From: Planococcus sp. 107-1
GTDB lineage: Bacteria; Bacillota; Bacilli; Bacillales_A; Planococcaceae
Assembly (NCBI RefSeq): GCF_021513255.1
Contig: NZ_CP090977.1
Coordinates: 1,984,001 to 2,048,000, forward strand
DNA length: 64,000 nt
Direction: 5' to 3'
The notes beneath the pieces are model-generated. The model saw only the letters and a program-made list of their open reading frames with translations, was not told where the DNA came from and did no database searches. Of this stretch, positions 7,362-16,875 are shown in pieces. Within the stretch, counting starts at the first letter, position 1; every line of letters begins with the position of its first letter. The position numbers were made by a program, and so were the translations under genes.

Positions 7362-8786
7362 TCATAAAGGCAATAGTGCATTTAGCCGATTTTGCCAACT
7401 TAACGGATCCCTCTTTTTAACCGTTTCATTGCGCAGCTCAAAAGCTTCGTAATCGATGTGGTCATTCACGCAGCAGCTTTCCGGTTTTTGAGTCATTTCC
7501 TGATCAAAGCTCTCTATCAGATATTGACGAATACAAGATGTAATGGTTACAAGCATTTTTATTTTTCCAGCTTGTTTCACTTTTTCTTGTTGAAGCATCT
7601 CTATTTGCTTGTATGTCTCTTCAAGCGATAATTGTTTTAACCAATAGTCAATGACGCGGTAAGCCGTTTCACGTACAATCCCATCGCTTACTAGGCTTTT
7701 GGGATCGTTCGACTGATGGACCTCGTATATTTCGTTTCTTGTCGGAAGATCTTCTAGCACGATGCTTTCCATTAGCCCTTCGTCGCCAGGCGCCAGCAAT
7801 AAAGTTGCAAGTGCCTGTTTGCCGTCGCGTCCTGCCCTCCCGACTTCCTGTACATAGCCTTCGATCGATGTCGGCAATTGATAATGGATTACGTGTCGAA
7901 TATCCGGAATGTGGACACCCATTCCGAATGCATTTGTCGAACAAACCCATTCCAATTCTTTGTTTTGAAATTGCTGCTGGACGAATATCCGGTCCTGGTG
8001 TTCCATGCCTCCGTGATAGTAGGCTGCTGAAATCCCGGATCCATTTAAGAGCGCTGCGAGTTCCTGCGATTTTTTGCGTGTTCCTGCATAAATGATTCCG
8101 GGCCCTTCAAATTTCTGCACAAAATCCTGAAGCCATTGAAGCTTTTCTCCCGTATTTTCAAAACGCTTGATGTCATACGCGATATTTATCCGATCCATCG
8201 GGTGGGTATAGACAAACGGTTCGTCAATTTTTAAATAGGTTTTTATTTCATGAGTGACCTTGGCAGTCGCTGTGGCGGTTAATGCCAGCACCTGCGGATT
8301 GCCCAGCACAGGCAAAATTTCAGAAATCCGCAGATAATCGGGACGGAAATCAAAGCCCCATTGAGAGATGCAATGCGCCTCATCCGCCACTAGCAAGGAA
8401 ATGTTAAGCTGCTCCAATTGTCTTTTGACGAAAGGCTGAACAAGCATCTCAGGCGAAATAAAAATAAAGCGGTATTGGTTCAGCGATTGCCAAATTTTTT
8501 CTTTGTCTTCCCGCTTTAAAAATGAATTGAGGGCGACCACTGATTTTTCACCCATTTTTTTCAATTGGGCGACTTGGTCTTGCATTAGCGACAAGAGCGG
8601 CGACACAATCAGAACACTTCCAGGCAACAGATAGGCCGGCAATTGGTAGCACATTGATTTGCCCATTCCAGTAGGCAGTAAAGCGATCACATCATTTCCT
8701 GCCACCACTTGTTCGATGATTTCTTTTTGGCCAGGCCGAAAAGATGTGAAACCGTATGTCTGATGGAGCAATTCTTCCAGTTTCAT
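7362..8786 (-). CDS. recQ: RecQ-family ATP-dependent DNA helicase (short form)
   Basis: A 474-residue superfamily 2 helicase. Motif 0 (YGFTSFRPGQ), Walker A LLPTGMGKS (36-44), DEAH box (134-137), LTATAT, and motifs V-VI (FGMGVHIPDIRHVIHYQLP ... YVQEVGRAGRDG) are all present. It lacks a clear HRDC domain and is shorter than E. coli RecQ, as in the Bacillus YpbC-type enzyme. Its start overlaps the ypbB stop (ATGA), so it is translationally coupled to ypbB, the conserved Bacillus pair. It should unwind DNA in repair and recombination. Confidence 0.9.
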   Translation of the reverse strand: MKLEELLHQTYGFTSFRPGQKEIIEQVVAGNDVIALLPTGMGKSMCYQLPAYLLPGSVLIVSPLLSLMQDQVAQLKKMGEKSVVALNSFLKREDKEKIWQSLNQYRFIFISPEMLVQPFVKRQLEQLNISLLVADEAHCISQWGFDFRPDYLRISEILPVLGNPQVLALTATATAKVTHEIKTYLKIDEPFVYTHPMDRINIAYDIKRFENTGEKLQWLQDFVQKFEGPGIIYAGTRKKSQELAALLNGSGISAAYYHGGMEHQDRIFVQQQFQNKELEWVCSTNAFGMGVHIPDIRHVIHYQLPTSIEGYVQEVGRAGRDGKQALATLLLAPGDEGLMESIVLEDLPTRNEIYEVHQSNDPKSLVSDGIVRETAYRVIDYWLKQLSLEETYKQIEMLQQEKVKQAGKIKMLVTITSCIRQYLIESFDQEMTQKPESCCVNDHIDYEAFELRNETVKKRDPLSWQNRLNALLPL

Positions 8787-9808
8787 TTCACTTCCTCCTT
8801 TATAGCTAAAGCTAGGCGAATTTGAAAATAACTGGCAGCTGGAACTTTGTCTTTTATATTCCGTAATCTTTTTGTCTGTTCAGCTTTGCTGATATCCGTA
8901 ATTTCCCTATACAATTCCGGGCTTAAAAACGCCGAGTAATCAAATAGCGGATCGTTCATGGCAAGTTCAACAAAATGATCCTCAATGGTACTGATTTTCA
9001 ACTGCCGCTTTGAAGAGATTTCATCCAGTGAGTATCCTTCTTTGAATAGCTTTTCCGTTCTTCTCGTGGATTCTGTCAAAGAGGATAATTCGACAATATT
9101 TTCTTTCATTCCATTTAATAAGGGATGCCGCTTTTCATCTATCGTTTCCAGCCAAGCATGTAAGCTTTCAATCACGGCTAATCGGGCATCTAAGACATGT
9201 ATCCCTTGGATATCTGCGATTTGCTCCCATGTAAGTCCGCTCCATCCGAAACCGCTTAAACGCTGCATCAGCGCGTTTTTATGGCCATCACTTACTTCAA
9301 GGGTTTGAAGGCTATCGAGAATTTCCGCCTTTAACTTAGCGACGGATTCCAAGTCACGGAAATGGATGGCCTTTAAATACCTTTTAACCCATCCTTGGAT
9401 GTCCTCAGAATTGTCGATCGGATCGAATTTATTGATCGATCGGCTCGTATGGGAAAGAGTCTGAATCACCAAAGACAGGCGATTGAAGAAAATCATCTCA
9501 TTCCCTCTGTACTTCCAGCCGTTCAAGCTGGTAGTGGGCAGCGGATGGGTCAATGCTTGCTCAGTCAAATCAATGACATCTTCATTGAAGCGTATGTATT
9601 TTTTGTTGATCAAACCTTTTACCGCTTGATCATAGACCTTTTTCTCCAACTTTGGCATCAAGCCAAAATAAGGATGCAATTTATAATAACCGACATCTTG
9701 AATTGTTTGGCCTGACTTTTTCCCTTTAATGATGTGGTAAGGAGCTGATAATGTCCGCTCCAGATTTATGGTTTTCATGATGGCAATTACGAGTTCATCA
9801 AATAACAA
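8783..9808 (-). CDS. ypbB: YpbB-family protein with C-terminal helix-turn-helix
   Basis: A 341-residue protein always found before recQ in Bacillales. It has no recognised enzymatic motif. The N-terminal part contains HIIKGKKSGQTIQD, conserved in the family, and the C-terminal part (LFKEGYSLDEISSKRQLKISTIEDHF) reads as a helix-turn-helix like those of RecQ-associated proteins. TTG at 9808 is chosen as start because AGGGGGA lies six bases upstream and the following LLFDELVIAIMKTINLER resembles the family N-terminus; an ATG at 9988 in the same frame would run antisense through fer. It overlaps recQ by four bases. Function is unproven; a RecQ partner is the natural inference. Confidence 0.8.
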   Translation of the reverse strand: MLFDELVIAIMKTINLERTLSAPYHIIKGKKSGQTIQDVGYYKLHPYFGLMPKLEKKVYDQAVKGLINKKYIRFNEDVIDLTEQALTHPLPTTSLNGWKYRGNEMIFFNRLSLVIQTLSHTSRSINKFDPIDNSEDIQGWVKRYLKAIHFRDLESVAKLKAEILDSLQTLEVSDGHKNALMQRLSGFGWSGLTWEQIADIQGIHVLDARLAVIESLHAWLETIDEKRHPLLNGMKENIVELSSLTESTRRTEKLFKEGYSLDEISSKRQLKISTIEDHFVELAMNDPLFDYSAFLSPELYREITDISKAEQTKRLRNIKDKVPAASYFQIRLALAIKEEVK

Positions 9809-9881
9809 GAGCGGTCCCCCTAGCGTTTTTGGTTGAAAATCTTCACAAACACCTTTAGAATGAATACGATAGTATAACTGA

Positions 9882-10166
<285 letters not shown>

Positions 10167-10175
10167 TTATAACTA

Positions 10176-10212
10176 CGCGCATGTAAGGCTTTTGCCTTGC
10201 ATGCGTTTTTTT
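10176..10212 (+). terminator. Terminator of fer
   Basis: Stem CGCATGTAAGGC / GCCTTGCATGCG (one mismatch or wobble) with TTTT loop, followed by seven T residues. Confidence 0.92.
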
Positions 10213-10217
10213 GCAGT

Positions 10218-10274
10218 AAAAAAAGCAGGAAGCCAGTGACCTCGCAAGCGTCGGTCAATGGCTTCACTGCTTTT
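10218..10274 (-). terminator. Terminator of ribU
   Basis: On the minus strand a long stem GCAGTGAAGCCATTGACC / GGTCACTGGCTTCCTGC with a small bulge, followed by a run of seven T residues. Confidence 0.88.
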
Positions 10275-10281
10275 CTATAAT

Positions 10282-10863
10282 TTATGATTGGTAATAAAGC
10301 CGCTGTTTCTCAATCCAGGAGTACATGCTATTGAAGATCAATAAGACAACAGCAGCAAGTGCAATTCCTTTAATCAGATTGAAAGGCAGGATACCGAGCA
10401 CGATTGTGCCGAATAGGGCATTGCCTGTTTCAGCCGGCATATTTAAGAAGTAAGTGTACATCGGCAAGAAAACCAAATAATTCAAGAGGCTCATACCGAT
10501 AGCCATGGACAATGTTCCAGCAGTTAACCCGATGATCATTCCTTTTTTAGAAGCAATTCTGCGGTAAATCACATAAACGGGTGTAATGAACAGAATGCTG
10601 GTCGCAAAGTTTGCCAGATGGCCGACTGGCACTCCTGTCGGGCTTCCTGCAAATAGCCAGTCCAGTACGTTTTTGAAAAACGCTACTAGGATTCCGGCAA
10701 CCGGCCCCATTGTGATTGCGGCGATCAAAGCCGGCACATCACTGAAATCAACTTTCAAAAATGCGGGTAATGCTGGTAATGGAAAGTTAAAAAGCATCAA
10801 AATAAATGAAATACTGCTCAACATTCCGATTACAATCATGGATTGTAATTTTTTGTTCTTCAT
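10282..10863 (-). CDS. ribU: Riboflavin ECF transporter S component
   Basis: A 193-residue integral membrane protein with about six hydrophobic segments. MLFNFPLPALPAFLKVDFSD near residue 25 and GPVAGILVAFFKNVLDWL are signatures of RibU (also called FmnP), the substrate-binding subunit that works with the shared EcfAA'T energising module to import riboflavin. The decisive context is the FMN riboswitch in its leader, which predicts repression when FMN is plentiful. AAGGAGAGAGG precedes the ATG. The EcfAA'T genes are not in this window, as expected for group II ECF systems. Confidence 0.92.
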   Translation of the reverse strand: MKNKKLQSMIVIGMLSSISFILMLFNFPLPALPAFLKVDFSDVPALIAAITMGPVAGILVAFFKNVLDWLFAGSPTGVPVGHLANFATSILFITPVYVIYRRIASKKGMIIGLTAGTLSMAIGMSLLNYLVFLPMYTYFLNMPAETGNALFGTIVLGILPFNLIKGIALAAVVLLIFNSMYSWIEKQRLYYQS

Positions 10864-10919
10864 ATTCCTCTCTCCTTGTCGTGATTCACCAGAAGAAAGG
10901 CTTGGACTATGCTGCTACA

Positions 10920-10953
10920 TAAAAAACCCCTTAAGCAAACTTCACTTAAGGGA
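10920..10953 (-). terminator. Riboswitch expression-platform terminator
   Basis: Between the FMN aptamer and the ribU start: stem CCCTTAAG / CTTAAGGG followed by six T residues on the minus strand. Its place fits transcriptional attenuation by the riboswitch. Confidence 0.85.
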
Positions 10954-11009
10954 GAAAAGGCACACTTAAAATAGCGTTCCGTTTATATGTAAACGATACA
11001 CGTCCGCAC

Positions 11010-11141
11010 CTTCACCTTCTCCCATCCAGACTATACTGTCGGCTTTGGAATCTCACCAAATCCTGCGTTTTACGGCTCGCGGGCTTAAGGACTGCTGTCC
11101 AATTACCGCCGGTAGGGAATTGCACCCTGCCCCGAAGATGA
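11010..11141 (-). ncRNA. FMN riboswitch (RFN element) upstream of ribU
   Basis: The minus strand shows the conserved RFN blocks in order: CATCTTCGGGGCAGGGTG, TTCCCTACCGGCGGT, AAGCCCGCGAGC, GGATTTGGTGAGATTCC, AAGCCGAC, and GGATGGGAGAAGGTGAAG. The outer TTCGGGGCAGGG and final GGAGAAGGTG are hallmark FMN-binding parts. It lies 150 bp before ribU with a terminator hairpin in between, so FMN binding should stop transcription. Confidence 0.95.
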
Positions 11142-11173
11142 ATCGATATTTTGTTATGTCCTAATATTAGTAG

Positions 11174-11219
11174 AAAAAAGGCATAATGTAAACAGAAATG
11201 CTTCACATTATGCCTTTTT
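11174..11219 (-). terminator. Terminator of rsiX
   Basis: Stem AAAAAGGCATAATGT / ACATTATGCCTTTTT, near perfect over 15 bp, T run on the minus strand; it lies between rsiX and the ribU leader. Confidence 0.85.
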
Positions 11220-11233
11220 ATTTATTTTTTCTT

Positions 11234-12436
11234 TTAATTTAGCGGCCATTGAAGTTCGTTGGGCGCTTCCGGTACAGGAAGCGGCTCCTGGAAATTAAAC
11301 TCCTGCCATTCGTTTTGCGCCATCCCCGCTAATTCAACCGGTTTTTCGAACGATTTCGCAGTCAACGAAAAATTCTCAATCATTTTCCGAACGGCCTGCT
11401 CATCGAAGCTACTGAAATCCAGCGGCTCAGAAAAATTGATTGTTATCGATTCATCATTTTCTACAACTTCATATTCCACATCCTGCAAAATGGAGCTTTC
11501 GAGAAAATCATTCGGTGAATTTTCAAGTGCAGCTAGCGCATCAGAAGCAGACTCATAGACCATTCCATAATCGGGTACAGAATAGACATTGCCGTCAGCA
11601 GCTGTATAAGAATAGTAGGCATGCTTTTCCGGTGCTGTTAGAATCGGCTCCATAGCTCCTACCTGATCGAATTCAGCTGGATTCCCTTGCTCATCAATTA
11701 CGCGAATTTCATCCATATCTTTAAATGTTTCCTGGAGGGTTCTTGTGTAGACTTCAATGCTTGCCGAGGCCATATCGTATTGATGATCGGCCGGCAGCAC
11801 GTGTTCTGCCACTCTGCCATTTTCAGAAAGCTCGCCAAGCAAAGGATGGTACTCATCAAATCCTAAAGCCTGCTCATCCAATTGGCCCGCATAGCGGTTA
11901 TACATATCAATGGATGAAGGACTCGCCTGTGAAAAATCCTGAGCAATCTGTTCGTTTGGAATTAAGAAAGACACCGGAATAACAAATGCATTTTCATTCA
12001 ATCCGATCGTAAACAGCGTGTTGCCGTTCAAATCATCTTCATATATCGCCTGTATTCCGGAAGCTTCTCCGCTTTCTTCTCCACCAAAACTTTCGATTGA
12101 ACTGGCACCTTCTGAACTTTCCGCTTCCGGTATAGCCTGTTCGTTTACATTGTTTGCATCCGATGTGACCGCTTCATCTTTTGAACTTTCCGAACCGCTG
12201 GAATCAGATGCGCTATTCATGCCATTTTGGCTGATAATGGAAGCGATTAAAACGCCAACCGTGATAAATGCCAAAGCCGCGACCAAAAATGGCAGCCACC
12301 GCTTTGGTTTTTTCTTCACAGGTGCGACCTGGTTTAAGCGCATATAAACTTCTTCTTTAGACCGTTCGTCTTTAATCTGCGGGAACTCCTTCAGCATACT
12401 TTCAATCTGGTCATCGTCCCATTGCTTATTCGGCAT
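11234..12436 (-). CDS. rsiX: Membrane anti-sigma factor for SigX (RsiX-like)
   Basis: A 400-residue protein: cytoplasmic N-terminal part (1-about 46, MPNKQWDDDQIESMLKEFPQ), one transmembrane helix (about 47-70, LPFLVAALAFITVGVLIASI), then a long Ser/Glu-rich linker and an extracytoplasmic domain. The layout is that of RsiX-type anti-sigma factors that hold their ECF sigma at the membrane. ATG at 12436 is preferred: AGGGGGAGAA precedes it and it overlaps the sigX end by 11 bases. Gene order resE-sigX-rsiX is the Bacillus order. Release of SigX would need proteolysis or conformational change; PrsW in this window is one candidate but unproven. Confidence 0.82.
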   Translation of the reverse strand: MPNKQWDDDQIESMLKEFPQIKDERSKEEVYMRLNQVAPVKKKPKRWLPFLVAALAFITVGVLIASIISQNGMNSASDSSGSESSKDEAVTSDANNVNEQAIPEAESSEGASSIESFGGEESGEASGIQAIYEDDLNGNTLFTIGLNENAFVIPVSFLIPNEQIAQDFSQASPSSIDMYNRYAGQLDEQALGFDEYHPLLGELSENGRVAEHVLPADHQYDMASASIEVYTRTLQETFKDMDEIRVIDEQGNPAEFDQVGAMEPILTAPEKHAYYSYTAADGNVYSVPDYGMVYESASDALAALENSPNDFLESSILQDVEYEVVENDESITINFSEPLDFSSFDEQAVRKMIENFSLTAKSFEKPVELAGMAQNEWQEFNFQEPLPVPEAPNELQWPLN

Positions 12437-12959
12437 GCGCTTCTCCCCCTTCCATAGAGGATAATTTTTCACGGAGCGACTTAATTGCACGGTGCTGCGT
12501 CGTCTTTACTTTGCCTTCGGTCCAGCCGAGGACTTCCGCCGTTTCAGCGATCGATAAATCTTGGAAAAAGCGCATAATGATGACCATTTTCTGATCGCCT
12601 GTACACAAATCCAAAGTTTTATACAGTAAAATCTTATCTTCATTCAATAACGAAACTTCTTCCGGTATTTTCTCCGGGGAAACCAATTGCTGGGTTTCCC
12701 AATCGAAATGTTCCATCGAATGCTTCTGGCGCACCGCAGCTTTTCGGAAATGATCAATCGCTACATTTTTCGCAATCGAAAAAAGCCACGTTTTTTCAGA
12801 GCTTTTCCCTTCAAACCGGTCGTATGCTTTAAAAACGCGTATATAGACTTCATGCATCAAATCTTCCGACAGATGGCGGTTTTTCACTAAGTATATTAGA
12901 AATTGAAAGACATCCTGATGGTACTCATCGTAAAGTCGATGGAAAACGGAGTCATTCAT
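12426..12959 (-). CDS. sigX: ECF RNA polymerase sigma factor SigX
   Basis: A 177-residue sigma-70 family ECF protein with region 2 (FHRLYDEYHQDVFQFLIYLV ... LSEDLMHEVYIRVFKAYDRF ... KTWLFSIAKNVAIDHFRK) and region 4 (DLSIAETAEVLGWTEGKVKTTQHRAIKSLR). Its position between resE and rsiX is that of B. subtilis sigX, which controls cell-envelope modification genes. The overlap with the anti-sigma gene favours balanced synthesis. No sigX-type autoregulatory promoter was confidently identified upstream. Confidence 0.9.
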   Translation of the reverse strand: MNDSVFHRLYDEYHQDVFQFLIYLVKNRHLSEDLMHEVYIRVFKAYDRFEGKSSEKTWLFSIAKNVAIDHFRKAAVRQKHSMEHFDWETQQLVSPEKIPEEVSLLNEDKILLYKTLDLCTGDQKMVIIMRFFQDLSIAETAEVLGWTEGKVKTTQHRAIKSLREKLSSMEGGEAHAE

Positions 12960-13004
12960 ATGCTCCCCCCGTTCTTAGATTAGTCGTTTTTCAGTCCAGC
13001 AAAG

Positions 13005-14786
13005 TTACATTTTTTTCAAAGGCAATAAGAAAATGAAAGAAGTACCTTCACCCACTTTGCTCTCTGCATAAATCTTGCCTCCATGGGAGTCAATGATATT
13101 GCTGGCAATCGCTAAACCTAAGCCGGTTCCGCCTTTGCCTAATGTACGGGCCTTATCGGCTTTGTAGAACCGTTCAAAGACATATTGCAGATCTTCTTCC
13201 GGGATTCCGACGCCGGTATCATTCACCGAGATTTTGGCATAGCCCTGTTCTTGTTCAACTTTAACGACGACATCTCCGCCTTCAGGAGTGTGGCGCATCG
13301 CATTATCGATCAGATTCGTCATGACTTGTTCAATGCGGTCTTCATCAAGTTCAGCTGCCGCCCAATCGTCCATGTCCGTTTCAAAAGATAAATGGATGCC
13401 GTTTTCTTTTGCTACTTGCGAAAACTTCATCGTCATTCGTTCCACAATTCCGTTCAATTGAACCAACTCTTTATACAATCGCATATGGCCGGATTCCATC
13501 CGGGCCAAATTCAAGAGATCGGTAACCAGACGGCCCATCCGCTGAGATTCTTCGTAAATGATTTTCGTCATTTCACGGCGATCTTCCTCGGAAGCTCCGA
13601 CATCGTCGAGGATCGCTTCGCTATAGCCTTGCAGCATGGCAATCGGCGTACGCAATTCGTGCGAAACGTTGGCGATAAAATCTTCTCTCAGTTTTTCCAA
13701 GCGATGCTGTTCCGTCATATTGTGCAAGACGGCTACCGCTCCGCGAATAGATTCCCCGCTATATAACGGACTGAAAGAAACGCCATAATATGCGCCTTTG
13801 ATTTCCAATTCCTCTTCAATTTCTTCTTCGAAATCGAGTACATGCTCAAGCATATGAAGCAATTCAGCTGGAAGCGGCTGTCCTTTTTCAGGGCCGTTTT
13901 TAAAAAGCCAATGCTGCAATAATTTTTCAGCAGGCGGATTGCTCAGCAAAATCGTACGGTCTTGGTTAAAGGTGATAACAGCATCTGCCATTGAGGTTAA
14001 TATACTTGATAATTGTTCTTTCTCTTGTCCAATCACTTCGAGATGATGCTTTAATTGCTGCCCCATCTGGTTAAAGGCCGTCGCCAACTGGCCGATTTCA
14101 TCTCGTGAAGTGGCTTGGACTTTTGTATCAAAATTCCCTTTCGCAAGTTCAAACGCACCTTCACGCATTTTGCGGAGGGGAGATGTAATTCTGGAAGATA
14201 AAAAGAATGCAAAAAAAGTTGTTAAAATAAATGCGATAAAAGCGGAAAGAAAAACAATATTCGTCGTCCGGCTTGCTGTACGGTCCATCACTTCTAACGA
14301 TTGATAAATAAAGACGGTACCATGGACCTCATCGCCCGTTTGAAGCGGACTAGCTAATACGATATAGGATTCCATCCGTTTTTCTTCAGTCAGTGATGGC
14401 AAAAGCATTTCTTTCATCACGGTTTCATCCGTTTCAAATACTTTTTGGAAGGCTGGTTCGTTAAGGATTTTCTCTCTTGTTTCATCGCCATTTTTGCCGT
14501 CGTGAATATAATAAGAACTTTCAAAAGGCACTTCGGCAATAACCGCATTTGTTTCAGGACCTAAAATATCTTCTATAATCGTAAGCGAGATGTTCAAATT
14601 ACCATGGTCGTTAAAAATCCTGGCAATGGTGGCCGCTTCTTTGTTCAAGGTTTCTTCTACCGCTTCGCTGTGGTAATTCCCCAAAAACTCAAGCAATAGA
14701 ACGGTTACAATAAACAGGACAAATGAAACGAGAAGCAGTATGGTGATCCACAGCTTCCCGACGACACTATTCCATATTCTATTCAT
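13005..14786 (-). CDS. resE: Sensor histidine kinase ResE
   Basis: A 593-residue membrane kinase: TM1 (about 10-33), an extracytoplasmic sensor loop (35-175), TM2 (177-197), HAMP (197-250), PAS (255-360), HisKA with phospho-acceptor His376 in FIANVSHELRTPI, and HATPase_c with N box LIDNAMRHTPEGGD and G boxes DTGVGIPEED and GKGGTGLGLAI. ResE senses low oxygen/redox or nitric oxide in Bacillus and phosphorylates ResD. It overlaps resD by eight bases. All catalytic blocks are intact. Confidence 0.93.
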   Translation of the reverse strand: MNRIWNSVVGKLWITILLLVSFVLFIVTVLLLEFLGNYHSEAVEETLNKEAATIARIFNDHGNLNISLTIIEDILGPETNAVIAEVPFESSYYIHDGKNGDETREKILNEPAFQKVFETDETVMKEMLLPSLTEEKRMESYIVLASPLQTGDEVHGTVFIYQSLEVMDRTASRTTNIVFLSAFIAFILTTFFAFFLSSRITSPLRKMREGAFELAKGNFDTKVQATSRDEIGQLATAFNQMGQQLKHHLEVIGQEKEQLSSILTSMADAVITFNQDRTILLSNPPAEKLLQHWLFKNGPEKGQPLPAELLHMLEHVLDFEEEIEEELEIKGAYYGVSFSPLYSGESIRGAVAVLHNMTEQHRLEKLREDFIANVSHELRTPIAMLQGYSEAILDDVGASEEDRREMTKIIYEESQRMGRLVTDLLNLARMESGHMRLYKELVQLNGIVERMTMKFSQVAKENGIHLSFETDMDDWAAAELDEDRIEQVMTNLIDNAMRHTPEGGDVVVKVEQEQGYAKISVNDTGVGIPEEDLQYVFERFYKADKARTLGKGGTGLGLAIASNIIDSHGGKIYAESKVGEGTSFIFLLPLKKM

Positions 14787-15495
14787 TGTTTACCTCGAAT
14801 TTATAGCCGACGCCCCAAACCGTTACAATCATTTTCGCTGCGGATTCAGAGACCCGGTTCAATTTTTCTCTTAACCGTTTTACATGGGTATCCACTGTGC
14901 GTAAATCACCGAAGAAATCATAATGCCAAACTTCTTTCAGCAAATGTTCGCGGTCAAATACTTTGTCCGGTGATTTTGCCAGGAAGTAAAGCAATTCATA
15001 TTCTTTCGGCGTCAAATTCACTTCCACATTATCCGCCGTGACGCGATGCGCATCATGGTCAATCGTTAAATGAGGGAAGACAACCAGATCTTTCGAGACA
15101 GACGAATTCGCCACCGGAGAATAAGCGGAAGATCGGCGCAGAATCGCTTTCACCCGCAGTACAACTTCACGAGGGCTGAAAGGTTTGACTATGTAATCAT
15201 CTGCGCCCGATTCAAAACCTTCCACACGGTTAGCCTCTTCCCCTTTTGCCGTCAGCATGATAATCGGGGTCATTTTTTTCTCGCGCAATTCCGTACTTAC
15301 TTCAATGCCGTCTTTTTCCGGCATCATCAAATCAAGCAAGATGCAGTGGTAATCTTTTTCTAAAGCCATTTCCAGTGCTTGTACACCGTTTTCAGCTTCT
15401 TCTACAATATAGCCTTCACGCTCTAAATACATTTTCAACAATCTTCGGATTCTTTCTTCGTCATCTACCACCAAAATCGTAATTTCTTCTGACAT
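14779..15495 (-). CDS. resD: OmpR-family response regulator ResD
   Basis: A 238-residue regulator: receiver domain with phospho-acceptor Asp55 (ILLDLMMPEKDG), acidic pair D11-D12, Thr82 and Lys104 (VKPF), followed by an OmpR-type winged helix (LTPKEYELLYFLAKSPDKVF ... VDTHVKRLREKL). In Bacillus, ResD activates aerobic/anaerobic respiration genes including resABC. It lies after resC with a terminator and a degenerate repeat in between, so resDE may have its own promoter within 15496-15691. Confidence 0.94.
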   Translation of the reverse strand: MSEEITILVVDDEERIRRLLKMYLEREGYIVEEAENGVQALEMALEKDYHCILLDLMMPEKDGIEVSTELREKKMTPIIMLTAKGEEANRVEGFESGADDYIVKPFSPREVVLRVKAILRRSSAYSPVANSSVSKDLVVFPHLTIDHDAHRVTADNVEVNLTPKEYELLYFLAKSPDKVFDREHLLKEVWHYDFFGDLRTVDTHVKRLREKLNRVSESAAKMIVTVWGVGYKFEVNNE

Positions 15496-15555
15496 TGTAA
15501 CCCCTCCAACTTTTGTCTCTTAGTTTTCATTGTACCGTCAACATATGTAAAAATA

Positions 15556-15592
15556 AATAAAAAGCCTTTTCCAAGGCGGAAAAGGCTTTTTA
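15556..15592 (-). terminator. Terminator between resD and resC
   Basis: Near-perfect stem AAAAAGCCTTTTCC / GGAAAAGGCTTTTT with loop AAGGC, A and T runs on both sides, so it could act on either strand. It may end or attenuate resABC read-through before resD. Confidence 0.8.
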
Positions 15593-15630
15593 TTGTAAGG
15601 TTGCTGAGTATTCCAAGCGTTTCGCTTTTC

Positions 15631-15687
15631 GTTGTCCAGACTAAAGCAGCCAGGTTCTCGGGTCGTAAGCGGTTGTTACCGCTTTTC
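15631..15687 (-). repeat. Degenerate, shortened copy of the GAAAAGCG...TAGACA repeat
   Basis: In inverted orientation the segment GTTGTCCAGAC ... CCAGGTTCTCGGGTCGTAAGC ... CCGCTTTTC lines up with the tail (TTGTCTAG ... CCCAGATTCTCTAGGTCATAAGC) and head (GCGCTTTTC) of the copies at 1793-2035, with the middle deleted. It sits just after the resC stop. Confidence 0.55.
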
Positions 15688-15691
15688 ATTG

Positions 15692-16875
15692 TTATGCGTA
15701 AGAATGCAAACCTGCAATAATCAAGTTTACCGCTACTAAGTTGAACATGATGATGGCAAAACCGATCACACCAAGCCATGCTGATTTTTCTCCATGCCAA
15801 CCTTTTCCAAGACGGAGGTGAAGATAAGCTGCATAGAATAACCAAGTAACGAGTGCCCATACTTCTTTCGGGTCCCAGCCCCAGAAGCGGGACCAAGCAA
15901 TTTGCGCCCAAATCATAGCAAAAATCAATGCGCCTAACGAGAAGAGTGGGAAACCGATAATTACAGCTCGGTATCCGATTTCATCCATTAATTGCAAGTT
16001 GACATTTTTAACAAATGGTTTGAAGATCGCGGCAATTCTTTTCCGTGCGATCAATCGAATCAACCAATAAAGGATGGTTCCGACAATCAAGGACCAAGTA
16101 ACAGTCGTTAATTTACCGGCATTGACCACTGCAGGAGTTTCCATCAGCGGCGTCATCTTGTCTTCAGACAGCTGCTCATATTCATGCATTCCAAAAATGG
16201 CAGGCATGTGATACGTAATTTCAGCAGCTGCCCCTTCTTTATCCACATAAGTGAAATCGGATTGATAGCCTGTTAATGTGAAATACGAACTTGCTACAAC
16301 AAAGCCGACAACAAGGACCAATGAATACATAATGGCTTCCAACCAAAATCGCTGTTTGGATTTTTTGTTCAGATCAACCACTTTCAACAAGTAAATCAAT
16401 CCGGCAGCGGCGCTGATTGCCAGCACCCCTTCGGCAAGAACTACTGTGCTGACATGGATTGCTAACCAGTTAGACTGAAGCGCCGGAATCAACGGGCTGA
16501 CTTCACTCGGGAACATGCTTGCGAATGCGATGATCAATAATGCAACAGGCAATACGACCATCCCGACAACTGGTGTTTTATACAATGCGTAGATGACAAT
16601 GAACCCGGCTACAAGCGTCATGCCGAATGCTGTTGTAAATTCGAACATATTGCTTAGTGGCGCATGCCCTGTAGCGCCCCATCGGGTAAAGAAATAGCCT
16701 AAGTTGGCGATAAAGCCGCGATGGTGATGATGAATGCGATTTTGCCCCATCGGCCTTCGGATTGAAATGAACCTTCTTTGTTTCCTTTTACTGCTCCCCC
16801 AAATACAATTGCCGCAATTAAATAAGCAAAAAATGCGACATATAAAAGGTTTGCGCTTAAATCAGTTAAACTCAT
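15692..16875 (-). pseudogene. resC: Cytochrome c biogenesis protein ResC/CcsB, single-base frameshift
   Basis: Encodes the CcsA/CcsB-type haem-handling membrane protein of System II cytochrome c maturation. It starts at ATG 16875, overlapping the resB stop (ATGA), reads [20 protein letters not shown] ... [10 protein letters not shown] and stops at about 16705. The next frame resumes at [21 protein letters not shown] and runs to 15692 with the [14 protein letters not shown] haem-binding WWD-type motif intact. Adding one base near 16717 (GCGGC to GCGGGC or similar) restores a 394-residue protein, the usual length. Loss of ResC should block cytochrome c assembly, so a sequencing error is likely. 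Confidence 0.88.

Noticed and set aside
11012-11206. Small frame over the FMN riboswitch
   Set aside because: Lies on the conserved RNA blocks; no coding signal.
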